Below are positions 14,178 through 23,054 of a stretch of DNA of 64,000 bases, in pieces; the stretch's first letter is position 1, and every line of letters begins with the position of its first letter. Source of the DNA: Tachypleus tridentatus (Eukaryota; Arthropoda; Merostomata; Xiphosura; Limulidae); assembly GCF_004210375.1 (NCBI RefSeq), contig NC_134830.1, forward strand, positions 9,300,001 through 9,364,000. The letters are read 5' to 3'. Made by a program: the position numbers and the translations under genes. Below the pieces are notes generated by a model that made no database searches, was not told the origin of the DNA, and saw only the letters and a program-made list of their open reading frames with translations.

Positions 14178-14806
14178 GTGATACAATAATGGGAAGGTAA
14201 CACCACCCATCGCCAGTCTTTGGGCTACTCTTTACCGATGGTGATACAATAATGGGAAGGTAACACCACCCATCGCCAGTCTTTGGGCTACTCTTTCCCG
14301 ATGGTGATACAATAATGGGAAGGTAACACCACCCATCGCCAGTCTTTGGGCTACTCTTTCCCGATGGTGATACAATAATGGGAAGGTAACACCACCCATC
14401 GCCAGTCTTTGGGCTACTCTTTCCCGATGGTGATACGATAATGGGAAGGTAACACCACCCATCGCCAGTCTTTGGGCTACTCTTTACCGATGGTGATACA
14501 ATAATGGGAAGGTAACACCACCCATCGCCAGTCTTTGGGCTACTCTTTCCCGATGGTGATACAATAATGGGAAGGTAACACCACCCATCGCCAGTCTTTG
14601 GGCTACTCTTTCCCGATGGTGATACAATAATGGGAAGGTAACACCACCCATCGCCAGTCTTTGGGCTACTCTTTCCCGATGGTGATACAATAATGGGAAG
14701 GTAACACCACCCATCGCCAGTCTTTGGGCTACTCTTTACCGATGGTGATACAATAATGGGAAGGTAACACCACCCATCGCCAGTCTTTGGGCTACTCTTT
14801 ATCGAT
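14178..14806. repeat. 63-bp minisatellite grown inside a SINE
   Basis: Ten units of exactly 63 bp (starts 14178, 14241, 14304 ... 14745). Each unit contains 'caccacccatcgccagtctt' followed by 'tgggctactcttt', the SINE family 1 body on the - strand. The SINE head follows at 14870-14935. Because 63 is a multiple of three, a frame stays open across the array on the - strand; it is not a gene. Confidence 0.96.
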
Positions 14807-14940
14807 GAATGATGGGCTTATCATTCAACTTATAACGATTGAAAGAGCGAGAATAATAGATGATTGGATTCGAACCCTTGACCAGAACATTGCGAGTCCA
14901 ACGTTCTAATCACCAGGCCATGCCAGTCCACGTGCCTTTT
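14807..14940 (-). mobile_element. SINE family 1, head half
   Basis: Carries the tRNA-like head on the - strand ('ggattcgaacccttgaccag' ... 'accaggccatgccag') and a diverged stretch of the body. Together with the array to its left it is one SINE whose middle was amplified. Confidence 0.8.
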
Positions 14941-15061
14941 GTGGTTGAAACGGGTAACCCTTTTCACATTCATTCTAGCGTATTGGACCGTTTCTGTTGT
15001 CAGGTGTTTGTCACGCTATAGTTAGGCTTATTTGAGTTTATAATGTATATTTCATATTCAT

Positions 15062-15270
15062 ATGTGATCAGTGTGCATAAGGATCAGTCTGCATCTCTAA
15101 CAACCTAACTTCTAGGGTTAATTAAGTTTACGTCTGTATGATCAGTGTACGTTAGGGTCAGTCTTTATCTATAATAACCTAACTAACAGGTTTAGTTTAG
15201 TTTGTATCTGTGTGATCAGTGTACGTTATGGTCAGTCTTCATTTGTAATAACCTAACTACTAGGATTATT
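15062..15270. repeat. About 67-bp repeat, three units
   Basis: Three imperfect copies with 'tgatcagtgtacgttagggt' and 'taataacctaacta', the first more diverged. Confidence 0.8.
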
Positions 15271-15581
15271 TGTGTCTGTGCAAAGTTGTTTTTATTTTAA
15301 GAAGTATCACATTTCAGAATCGAGAAATGTAACGACGATTATCGTTACTAACGCTTCACAATAATTCAGACACTATTATTTAATATTTAATTATAATTAA
15401 GCTATTTTTAGAAAATAAAAATATATATTGGGTTTTAAGTCGCAATTCCGACTTTATCCTCTCTCCCAGTAGCTCGGCAATAAATCTGTGAGTTTATGAC
15501 GTTAAAAATTGAGGTTCCGTACCTATGATGAAGAAAGCTCTCACAGCACATTTTAGATCAGAGCCGGTGTTCCTCACGTGC

Positions 15582-15855
15582 GGCCCGGCATGGCCAAGCG
15601 TGCTAAGGCGTTCGACTCCTAATCCGAGGGTCGCGGGTTCGAATCTCAGTCACACCAAACATACTCGCCCTTTCAGCCGTGGGGGCGTTATAATGTGACG
15701 GTCAATCCCATTATTCGTTGGTAAAAGAGTAGCCCAAGAGTTGGCGGTAGGTGGTGATGACTAGCTGCCTTCCCTCTAGTCTTACACTGCTAAATTAGGG
15801 ACGGCTAGCGCAGATAGCCCTCGAGTAGCTTTGCGCGAAATTCAAAACAAACAAA
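15582..15855 (+). mobile_element. tRNA-derived SINE (family 1), near full length
   Basis: Good consensus copy: head 'ggcccggcatggccaagcgt' with A-box and B-box ('gggttcgaatc'), body 'ctcgccctttcagccgtggg', 'gtagcccaagagttggcgg', 'ctagctgccttccctctagt', and an aaacaaacaaa tail. The head resembles a Lys/Thr-type tRNA with CGT/CCT in the anticodon place. Confidence 0.95.
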
Positions 15856-16004
15856 GCAGTTTCTCATTTGCCACGTTTTTGTCGAATGTCATATTTTAAA
15901 CTTTGAAGTACAACGTAACTATATAAATATATATATTTTATTTCAGTTAAGAAAGGAAATAGATAATGACAGATCCGCAATTATGATTTTTGTGTTCTTA
16001 ATTT

Positions 16005-16246
16005 GTGTGGCGCTTGACTCGCAATCTGAGGGTCGCGAGGTTGAATCTCCGTCACACCAAGTATTCTTGCCTTTTCGTCGGTGGGGACGTTATAATGTTA
16101 CGCTCAATCCCACTATTAGTTGGTAAAAGAGTAGCCCAAGAGTTGGCGGTCGGTTTCAATCTCTTTCTGCCTTTCCTCTTAGTCTTACAATAGTATTACA
16201 CTGCTGAATTAGAGACGAGTAGCGCACTTAGCCCTCGTGTAGCGAT
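16005..16246 (+). mobile_element. SINE family 1, diverged
   Basis: Starts inside the tRNA-like head ('cttgactcgcaatctgaggg') and runs through the body to 'agccctcgtgtagcgatg'. No clean tail. Confidence 0.88.
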
Positions 16247-17025
16247 GTAGGTGTTACTTGAGAAATACATTTTTAGTTTCATTGGGAATAAAAGAAAAAC
16301 CTATAGTGTACTAGGTATTCTACCGCTTACAAAATATCGTGCAATTAAAAATAGAATAATATAACTATCTTCTTATAATTGCGCCTTTGTAATTCAATAC
16401 CAACCCTGTATGGACGTCTTTAGATTAGAATGAAATCGCTGACTCAGAGTGCTCTGGCGAACACTTTACCTGCTCGCTAGCTTTTCTCTACGGATGAGTG
16501 TCATTGACTAAATGGATGAACAGATGAACAATACGCTTAATCACGGCAGCCACTCATCAGATATCCCTATTTATAAAAAAAAACAAATAAAAATTATTTT
16601 CTAATTTTTCATTTGAGAAAAAAGTAATGTGTCTATCATATGAACGAAAATATTTGATGTTAATCAGATTTTGAGTCGATTGAAGTTACGAACTAAATAA
16701 AATTAGCTTTCGAAATACGTATGTATAACGATTGGTGGATATATTTTTCGGAATGTTTCCATCAAATGGCGCTAGAGGGCGGAAACATTTTAAATTCTAC
16801 TTTATTTTTAATAGAATCTTTTTACGTACTGTAGCCAACTTTTAACTCGTAATTTTAATGAAATTTTAATCATTTTGAAATATCGTAGAAGCTGAAGCTT
16901 TCCTGAGAGAGAAACGAGTTATTATAAAACGATAATAGTCGATTTTTGATTGTACTTACTGATAAAATATTCTTGATTGTAACATACAGCTGTTGCAGTA
17001 AGTAATATTAGTTTTAGCTTTTAAA

Positions 17026-17450
17026 TATGTTGTTAAATAATTAAGTATTTAAATATGTTATTAGAAAGTTAAGTATGTAAATACATTATTAAATAATTAA
17101 GTATGTAAATACATTATTAAATAATTAAATATTTAAATACATTATTAAATAATTAGGCTTGTAAATACATTATTAAATAATTAAATATTTAAGTACATTA
17201 TTAAATAATTAAATATTTAAGTACATTATTAAATAATTAAATACATTGTTAAATAATTAAGTATTTAAATACATTGTTAAGTAATGAAGTATTTAAATAC
17301 ATTTTTAAATAGTTAAGTATTTAAATACATTGTTACGTAATGAAGTATTTAAATACATTTTTAAATAGTTAAGTATTTAAATACATTGTTACGTAATGAA
17401 GTATTTAAATACATTTTTAAATAGTTAAGTATTTAAATACATTGTTAAAT
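17026..17450. repeat. About 27-bp AT-rich minisatellite
   Basis: Imperfect units of 'ttaaataattaagtattt' and 'aaatacat' for about 16 copies. A later sub-block of 62 bp ('gttacgtaatgaagtattta' ...) is repeated three times at 17270-17440. Confidence 0.9.
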
Positions 17451-17644
17451 TTTGAACGTTGATTTAAATATTAAAACGTTCTTTAGTGTTAAAAACGTGT
17501 AAACTGGATAATGATAGCAACAGTGATCGAAACGTCGTACCTACTCTAAAATATAATCTTACTGTAAAAGTTGCATCTTGTCAAAAAATTAGAAAATACT
17601 GCTTGAGAAAAAACATACAACAGTAAAGCTTCTGACTTCTAATA

Positions 17645-17720
17645 TTCCCTGGCGGCGGGTTTCGAAATCTACGGTGAGCGAAGCACAGATAGCCTATTGT
17701 GTAGCTTTCTGCTTAAGAAA
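17645..17720 (+). mobile_element. Family 2 SINE remnant
   Basis: 'gcgggtttcgaaatctacgg' followed by 'gcacagatagcctattgtg' and 'tagctttctgcttaag', the second half of the family 2 SINE. Confidence 0.65.
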
Positions 17721-17955
17721 AAATAAACAATATTGAAACTACAATTAATCATATTATTTAATTATGTTCAACTGATAGAGAAATTGTTGTACAACGAAAG
17801 AATGATAAAAAGTAACCATCAAAGACGAACGTACACGATATCAAACTAAAACAATTATTATTTGTGAAAGAACGAATCATCAGTCAATACTCTATTAATT
17901 TCTCTTGTTTTGCACTCAAAGTATTAGCTAAATATATTTCCCTAGTACCGTTTTC

Positions 17956-18222
17956 TGTTTGTTTGTTTGGAATTTCGCACAAAGCTACACGAGGGTTATC
18001 TGCGCTAGTCGTCCCTAATTTAGCAGTGTAAGACTACAGGGACGGCAGCTAGTCATCACCACCCACCGCCAACTCTTGGGCTACTCTTTTACCAACGAAT
18101 AGTGGGATTGGCCGCACATAATAACGCCCCCACGGCTGAAATGGAGAGCACGTTTGGTGCGACAAGGTTTCGAACACGCGACCCTCAGATTTCGAGTCGA
18201 ACGCCTTAACCCACCTGGACTG
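17956..18222 (-). mobile_element. SINE family 1, near full length
   Basis: - strand copy: T-rich tail at left ('tgtttgtttg'), body with 'catcaccacccaccgccaac', head at right ending 'cacctggactg'. A short repeat gttttct/gtttttct may be the target duplication. Confidence 0.94.
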
Positions 18223-18384
18223 TTTTTCTAACGTGTGTGTTTAATAGATTGGTGAAAGTTCTTTAACGGAAAATTCTGGAAAACAACATTGCTGTAAAAA
18301 GTGTTTATTTCTGAATAAAGTTACTTGACTTCAGAATAAAGGTATCGAACCGTGAATACAGTACTAGTGCCGTACATACAGTAC

Positions 18385-18575
18385 ATGCTCGCCCTTTCAG
18401 CCGTGGGGGCGTTATAACGTGATGGTCAATCCCACTATTCGTTGGTAAAAGAGTAGCCCAAGAGTTGGCGGTTGGTGGTGATGACTAGCTGCCTCCACTG
18501 GTCTTAAACTACTAAATTAGTGACGGCTAGCGAAGATGTCCCTTGTGTAGATTTACGCGAAATTCAAACCAAACC
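18385..18575 (+). mobile_element. SINE family 1, lacking the head
   Basis: Begins at 'catgctcgccctttcagccg' and runs to 'gaaattcaaaccaaacc'. The tRNA-like head is absent, a 5' truncation. Confidence 0.92.
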
Positions 18576-18887
18576 AGTTCTTTTATAGTCATTGGCTTTC
18601 AAACTTTTATCCAGCAGTCTAAGATAGATCATTCTAATTACACCTCATAATGTTTCAGTAAAATTTTAAAGTTTGTGTAAATCGTGGCCAAGATGGGAAG
18701 AATATGAGACGTCTGTTTCAGAAAGGCGAAACTAAAACCAATGTCTTGGTATGAATTTGTTTGAAATTAATTTTTATTTATTTAAACATATTTGCTTTCT
18801 TCTCCAAGGTAGAGGTCTCTGTCTACTGTACATGATGAATAAGCACAACTATACATGCCAGTGTATATTATTATGACTTGTTTTTTT

Positions 18888-18990
18888 TTTTTTTACACAA
18901 TGGGTTATTTGTGCTCTGCCCACAACGGGTATCAAAACTCGAATTTTAGTGCCGTAAGCTTACGTACCTTTCTCTGAGCTACTTTTGGGC
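18888..18990 (-). mobile_element. Family 2 SINE remnant
   Basis: - strand copy with 'tgtgctctgcccacaacggg' then 'tatcaaaactcg' and 'ctctgagctac'. Confidence 0.65.
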
Positions 18991-19029
18991 TGCATTATCA
19001 CGAACACAGCAAGAACATCTGTAGTGAAC

Positions 19030-19302
19030 TAATTGATTAGATCCAAGTAACAGTAAAGATCTAGCGGTATCATGGTATTCATTAGATCAAGTAACAGTAA
19101 AGATCTAGCGGTATCATAGTATTCATTAGATCCAAGTAACAGTAAAAATCTAGCGGTATCATAGTATTCATTAGATCCAAGTAACAGTAGAAATCTAGCG
19201 GTATCATAGTATTCATTAGATCCAAGTAACAGTAAAAATCTAGCGGTATCATGGTATTGATTAGATCCGAATAACAGTAAAAATCTAGCGGTATCATGGT
19301 GT
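19030..19302. repeat. 45-bp minisatellite, six units
   Basis: Units of 'gatctagcggtatcatagta' plus 'ttcattagatccaagtaacagtaaa', one base shorter in the first junction. The open frames across it on the - strand are repeat by-products. Confidence 0.94.
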
Positions 19303-19377
19303 AACATTTTGCTACTTTATTTAGATTAACATTGCTAATCTTAGTCAATCAGAAGTTTTGAAATTCTACCAGATGTG

Positions 19378-19574
19378 ATGTCGAGAAACCCACTTGTTGA
19401 GAAATTTATATGCAAAAACGGCTCGTTTGGGTTGAGAAAATATTTTACATAGAAGAGCGAACAACGTTTCGACCTTCTTCGGAACCTGACGATGACCGAA
19501 GAAGGTCGAAACGTTGTTCGCTCTTCTATGTAAAATATTTTCTCAACCCAAACGAGCCGTTTTTGCATATAAAT
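19378..19574. mobile_element. Penelope-like inverted dimer (foldback) with hammerhead-like core
   Basis: Two perfect 82-bp arms (19401-19482 and 19496-19577) in inverted orientation around a 13-base spacer. The right half reads 'cctgacgatgaccgaagaag' then 'gtcgaaacg': CUGANGA, a short stem GACC/GGTC, then GAAA, the pattern of a hammerhead ribozyme core. A 14-bp direct repeat 'ttctaccagatgtg' at 19364-19377 and 19575-19588 brackets the insertion. The left end extends further ('cgagaaacccacttg') than the right. Assignment to Penelope-like elements rests on the same core beside a GIY-YIG-like frame at 22811-23032. Confidence 0.7.
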
Positions 19575-19714
19575 TTCTACCAGATGTGTTGTAACCAACT
19601 TTTACTGAACTCTACTGAATGCGGTACTAAAGCTAGAACCAACCAGAGCAACACTGTGGCTATTGAAACAGTGACCTCTCACTTCTTCTGCTTTCCTCTC
19701 TCCCTCTTATAATG

Positions 19715-19805
19715 CTAAAACTGGGTTTCGATACCCGTGCTGGACACAACACAGATAGCTCTTTGTCTAGTTTCGTGTTTAACAACATACAAATAAACTC
19801 TCTTC
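19715..19805 (+). mobile_element. Family 2 SINE remnant
   Basis: 'ctgggtttcgatacccgtgc' then 'acacaacacagatagctctt', the family 2 order on the + strand. A partial tRNA-like head ('gacctcgtggtttgagctct') follows near 19828. Confidence 0.65.
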
Positions 19806-20181
19806 TTCTGGTCAGGGCCTCCGCATGACCTCGTGGTTTGAGCTCTCGATTTGCAACAAACAAAACGAGATTCACTCTTCGTATCAGTTGAATTAAAAAA
19901 CAACAACATGTTATATTATACATGGCCATACAGAATTAATTGCAATAACATAAAACACTTATTTGTTGGTTGTGAGCATGCGCTAACTGTCACTAATTTA
20001 CAACAAGTAATTCATCAACACCACTACCCAAACTTTTGGGATACTCTTGTCTGATCAAATAACACACGTGTGCTATTTCTTGTGGTAATATTTCGCAGCT
20101 CATGCACCTCTGATTTACAGTCGTGGTGTGCCAACTGCTAGGCCACATTCGGTCCTCGTGTGGTTCGTAAATTGATCATAT

Positions 20182-20412
20182 CCTGATGGTGATAGTACAT
20201 AACGGTTCGACATAGCCTGATGGTGGTAGTACATAACGGTTCGACATAGCCTGATGGTGACAGTACATAACGGTTCGACATAGCCTGATGGTGATAGTAC
20301 ATAACGATTCGACATAGCCTGATGGTGACAGCACATAACGGCTCGACATAGCCTGATGGTGACAGTACATAACGGTTCGACATAGCCTGATGTTGACAGT
20401 ACATAACGGCAC
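20182..20412. repeat. 34-bp minisatellite grown from a SINE head
   Basis: Seven units of 'cctgatggtgatagtacata' plus 'acggttcgacatag'. The array runs straight into a SINE whose head begins 'cgacatagcctgatggttag', so each unit shares 'cgacatagcctgatggt' with the SINE start. Overlapping open frames on the - strand are repeat by-products. Confidence 0.95.
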
Positions 20413-20678
20413 GACATAGCCTGATGGTTAGGACGCTCGATTCGTAATCTGAGGATCGTAAGTTCGAATCCTTGTTCCACCAAAAAATACTCGCCGTTTC
20501 AGCCGCGGGGAGTTGTTTAATTTGACGGTTAATCCCACTATTTGTTGATAAAAGAGAGCAGCCCAAAAGTTGGCGGTGGGTGGTGTTGGCCTTCCCTCCA
20601 GTCTATTACAGCTAAATAAATTATATACGGCTAATACAGATGGCACTCGTGTAGCTTTGGGTAAAATTTAAACCAAAC
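20413..20678 (+). mobile_element. SINE family 1
   Basis: Head 'gcctgatggttaggacgct' with 'aagttcgaatcc', body 'ctcgccgtttcagccg', 'aaaagttggcggtgggtggt', tail 'aaatttaaaccaaacc'. More diverged than the 15582 copy. Confidence 0.92.
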
Positions 20679-21029
20679 CTTCTGATTATTTTAGTTTTTC
20701 GATTTGATGTTTGTAAATTTGGTTTGATCTTGCAGTAGAATATGAGAACAACTTTAAGTCCAAGTAAGGATCACTCGTGGACCCATATTCCGATTTGTTT
20801 TTCACGATAATCCATTAAATTTTCGTGTTACGAAAGTACACGTACACTTCAAACAGGTAATTTCACTCCCACCTCTGCATGTTCGTGCTCTCTACTGCAA
20901 GTGTGTCTCTTTTAAAGATGTTACCATAGTAGCCAAACATTTGTTGTTCTTTTTTATGATTGTTTGACCTGAGGAAACTAACAACAAAATAAACGGCTTC
21001 TCTGTTAACCTCAATAAGTTATTCAACTT

Positions 21030-21135
21030 CATGTATATTGTCTCCCGGTAGATTATGGGTAAATTTATGAATTTACAATAGTAAAACCTGGGTTTGATTC
21101 ACCCTGGTGTACAGAGTGTACGTTACGTTGCTTAT
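21030..21135 (+). mobile_element. Family 2 SINE remnant (weak)
   Basis: 'tttacaatagtaaaacctgg' followed by 'gtttgattcaccctggtg' fits the family 2 head and B-box, much diverged. Confidence 0.45.
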
Positions 21136-21262
21136 CGGGTTGTTATGTGCCTAAATAAATAAAAAATTAGAGATAAGGTGCAGATGTGCTTAAATCTTTT
21201 AAAGTTTAATACATGACGAATTTATGAACGTAGCATAAGCCAACTCCATCATTGTCAGAATA

Positions 21263-21535
21263 GGCCCGGCATGACAAGGTAGTTAAGGCACTCGACTCGT
21301 AATCTGAGGATCGCGGGTTCGAATTCTCCTCACATTAAAGATGCTCGCTCTTTCAACCCTGAGGGCGTTATAATGTCTCGATTAATCCTACTATTTGTTG
21401 GTAAAGCCAATCCCAAGAGTTGGCGGCGGCTGGTCATAACTAGCTGCTCTCCCTCTAGTCTTACACTGCCAAATTAGAGACGGCTAGCGCAGATAGCTCT
21501 CGCGTAGCTTTGCCCCAAAATCATAAACAAACAAA
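21263..21535 (+). mobile_element. SINE family 1, full length
   Basis: Head 'ggcccggcatgacaaggtag', body and 'aaatcataaacaaac' tail. Flanks 'attgtcagaata' (21251-21262) and 'attgtgataata' (21536-21547) look like an aged target duplication with two mismatches. Confidence 0.93.
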
Positions 21536-21547
21536 TTGTGATAATAT

Positions 21548-22610
21548 TTTGAAAATAAGAGACTTTTACGAGAGGTGGTGATACACACTCTCAACTAAGG
21601 ACTCATAATGTGAAACATTTGCGTTTCTTTAAAGAAACTTAAAATCTATGGACCTGGATGAGAATTTAAACACTTATCCCTTTTACTTTTATTCTAACCA
21701 ACCATCCAGTACCTTCAGTCAGACCATTGAAACTAACATCTGGAAACAATGTTAATATTTCTCATAAAAGTAATAATCTAATGTGTTTAATTATCTCTAA
21801 GTTTGGACAAATATCAAGGTCTAAGTCCATGATACATCTACTTCATTTTACCTACTTCTTAGATGGCCGGTCTATTTGGTTAACATGCATCTCCACCAGA
21901 GATTATTAACCCTTTTATCTAGTTAAACTTCCGAAGTGTTTTGTAAAAGGTCTTGTAACCGTATATAGGAAATGTCGCTTAGTTCGTTTTCATTTATTGA
22001 CTCGTAAATAAAACATTTCTTCATATCTCGTAGGTGAATATTTGTTAAATATGGCTACTGTTGACTAGATACCTTCTCTCTGGTCCATCAGTTCAAAATC
22101 AGGGATGAATAGTGCTTGTGCCATTTCTGAAAAGCCCTTGTGCCATTTTCAAAAAGAAGCGAATAAACTTTTTAAGGTAAATAGCTTTAGAACCAAAATA
22201 AAAATGAATTGCTTATTTAGCGTAATTGTTCTAATCGAAGGGTCATTTTTTTTTTACGACAAGGGTTTCGATCAACAACACCAGAAGTTACTTCTTTAGT
22301 GGCATCGTCTTTACGTTTTGGTAATAAAACTTTTTTTTTAAATAAAAGAGTAAGATAATGGAAATTTAGCGCCAAGATGGCGCTCTCTTGAATATAACCT
22401 TAAAACTAGAGAACTGGCCAATTTCGATCTATGCTTTTACCGACTCATTCAGTCTGATGTATGATTACGGTCTCTGAAGATCTTTATTGGTAGATTGCTC
22501 TATTGTACAACCTTTCTTCATCAAACAAATCCTACCACAATACTGATAAAGTCAACAGCGTCTGGGATGTTGCTGGTACTTTCCGGAAACTTTTGTGAAT
22601 TTAGATGACG
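21548..22610. other. Non-coding stretch, no gene seen
   Basis: No array, no recognisable element. Short frames at 21727-21909 and 22105-22299 show no family resemblance and no splice context. Confidence 0.6.
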
Positions 22611-22611
22611 T

Positions 22612-22735
22612 ATTCTCAAGATGGCTGGTATGGGTATTAAACCTTTAATTAAAATAAAGTACAGAATCAATGTTTTGACCTTCCTAGGTCATCTTCAGGT
22701 TAACAAAGAGAGAATTTGCAGCTGACCGTTGCCGG
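22612..22735 (-). mobile_element. Penelope-like 3' end with hammerhead-like core
   Basis: On the - strand, about 75 bases beyond the stop of the GIY-YIG-like frame, comes 'cctgaagatgacctaggaag' then 'gtcaaaac'. This is the same core as at 19483-19515 but with AAAA where a hammerhead needs GAAA, so this copy would be inactive. Downstream '...aatacccataccagccatct' matches the copy at 56725-56920. Confidence 0.65.
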
Positions 22736-22810
22736 GCACATGTCTTAGGGACGAGAGAAAAACGAGTACGTGATTGTAGGGGGTGTTGTAGTTGGATGTT
22801 AGGTTAGTAA

Positions 22811-23032
22811 TTAGTATAGGTATAAAGGTGTTCCTTTATATTGATTTAGTTTTGGTTTTAGCTGTTGTATAAGTAGGGCTTTTTTGATTTGGCATTTGTT
22901 TATATTTGTTTCCCTACTTTGTATCTGGGTGTTTTCTATGGTTATGTTGTGTTTATTTGATTTGCAGTGTTCAAAAACGTGTGAAGGTGTTTTTTGTGTT
23001 CTTTGAATCTGAATTCCATTTTTCTGTTTATT
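22811..23032 (-). pseudogene. Penelope-like element: GIY-YIG endonuclease C-terminus, 5'-truncated
   Basis: A 73-residue open frame on the - strand without a start codon. It contains SHVFEHCKSNKHNITIENTQ, then CQIKKALLIQQLKPKLNQYK, and ends GTPLYLY. The order S-x-x-x-EH...H-x-I...ENT-x-I...(E)ALLI-x-x-LKP-x-LN is what I know of the C-terminal GIY-YIG nuclease of Penelope-like retroelements. The Glu expected before ALLI is Lys here (IKKALLI), which would remove the catalytic acid. The reverse transcriptase part is missing; a 40-bp array begins about 20 bases further on. Confidence 0.72.
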
Positions 23033-23054
23033 TCAAGAACATTTTGATCTAAAG

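Noticed and set aside
14232..14714. Repeat protein of 21-residue units on the - strand
   Set aside because: The unit is 63 bp by accident of its SINE origin, so the frame stays open; the sequence is SINE body.
15582..15655. tRNA gene
   Set aside because: The tRNA-like sequence is the head of a SINE: it is followed by the same unrelated body in every copy and lacks a proper acceptor-stem partner, so none of these is a functional tRNA.
16765..16785. CTCF-like insulator site ('aaatggcgctagagggcgg')
   Set aside because: Only loosely like the known motif and single; not enough to call a regulatory site.
19341..19712. ORFs on both strands across 19.3-19.7 kb
   Set aside because: They read through the perfect foldback, so both strands give nearly the same peptide; mobile-element sequence.
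20115..20646. Overlapping - strand ORFs up to 142 residues
   Set aside because: They combine the 34-bp array with the reverse of a SINE; three frames open at once is a repeat effect.
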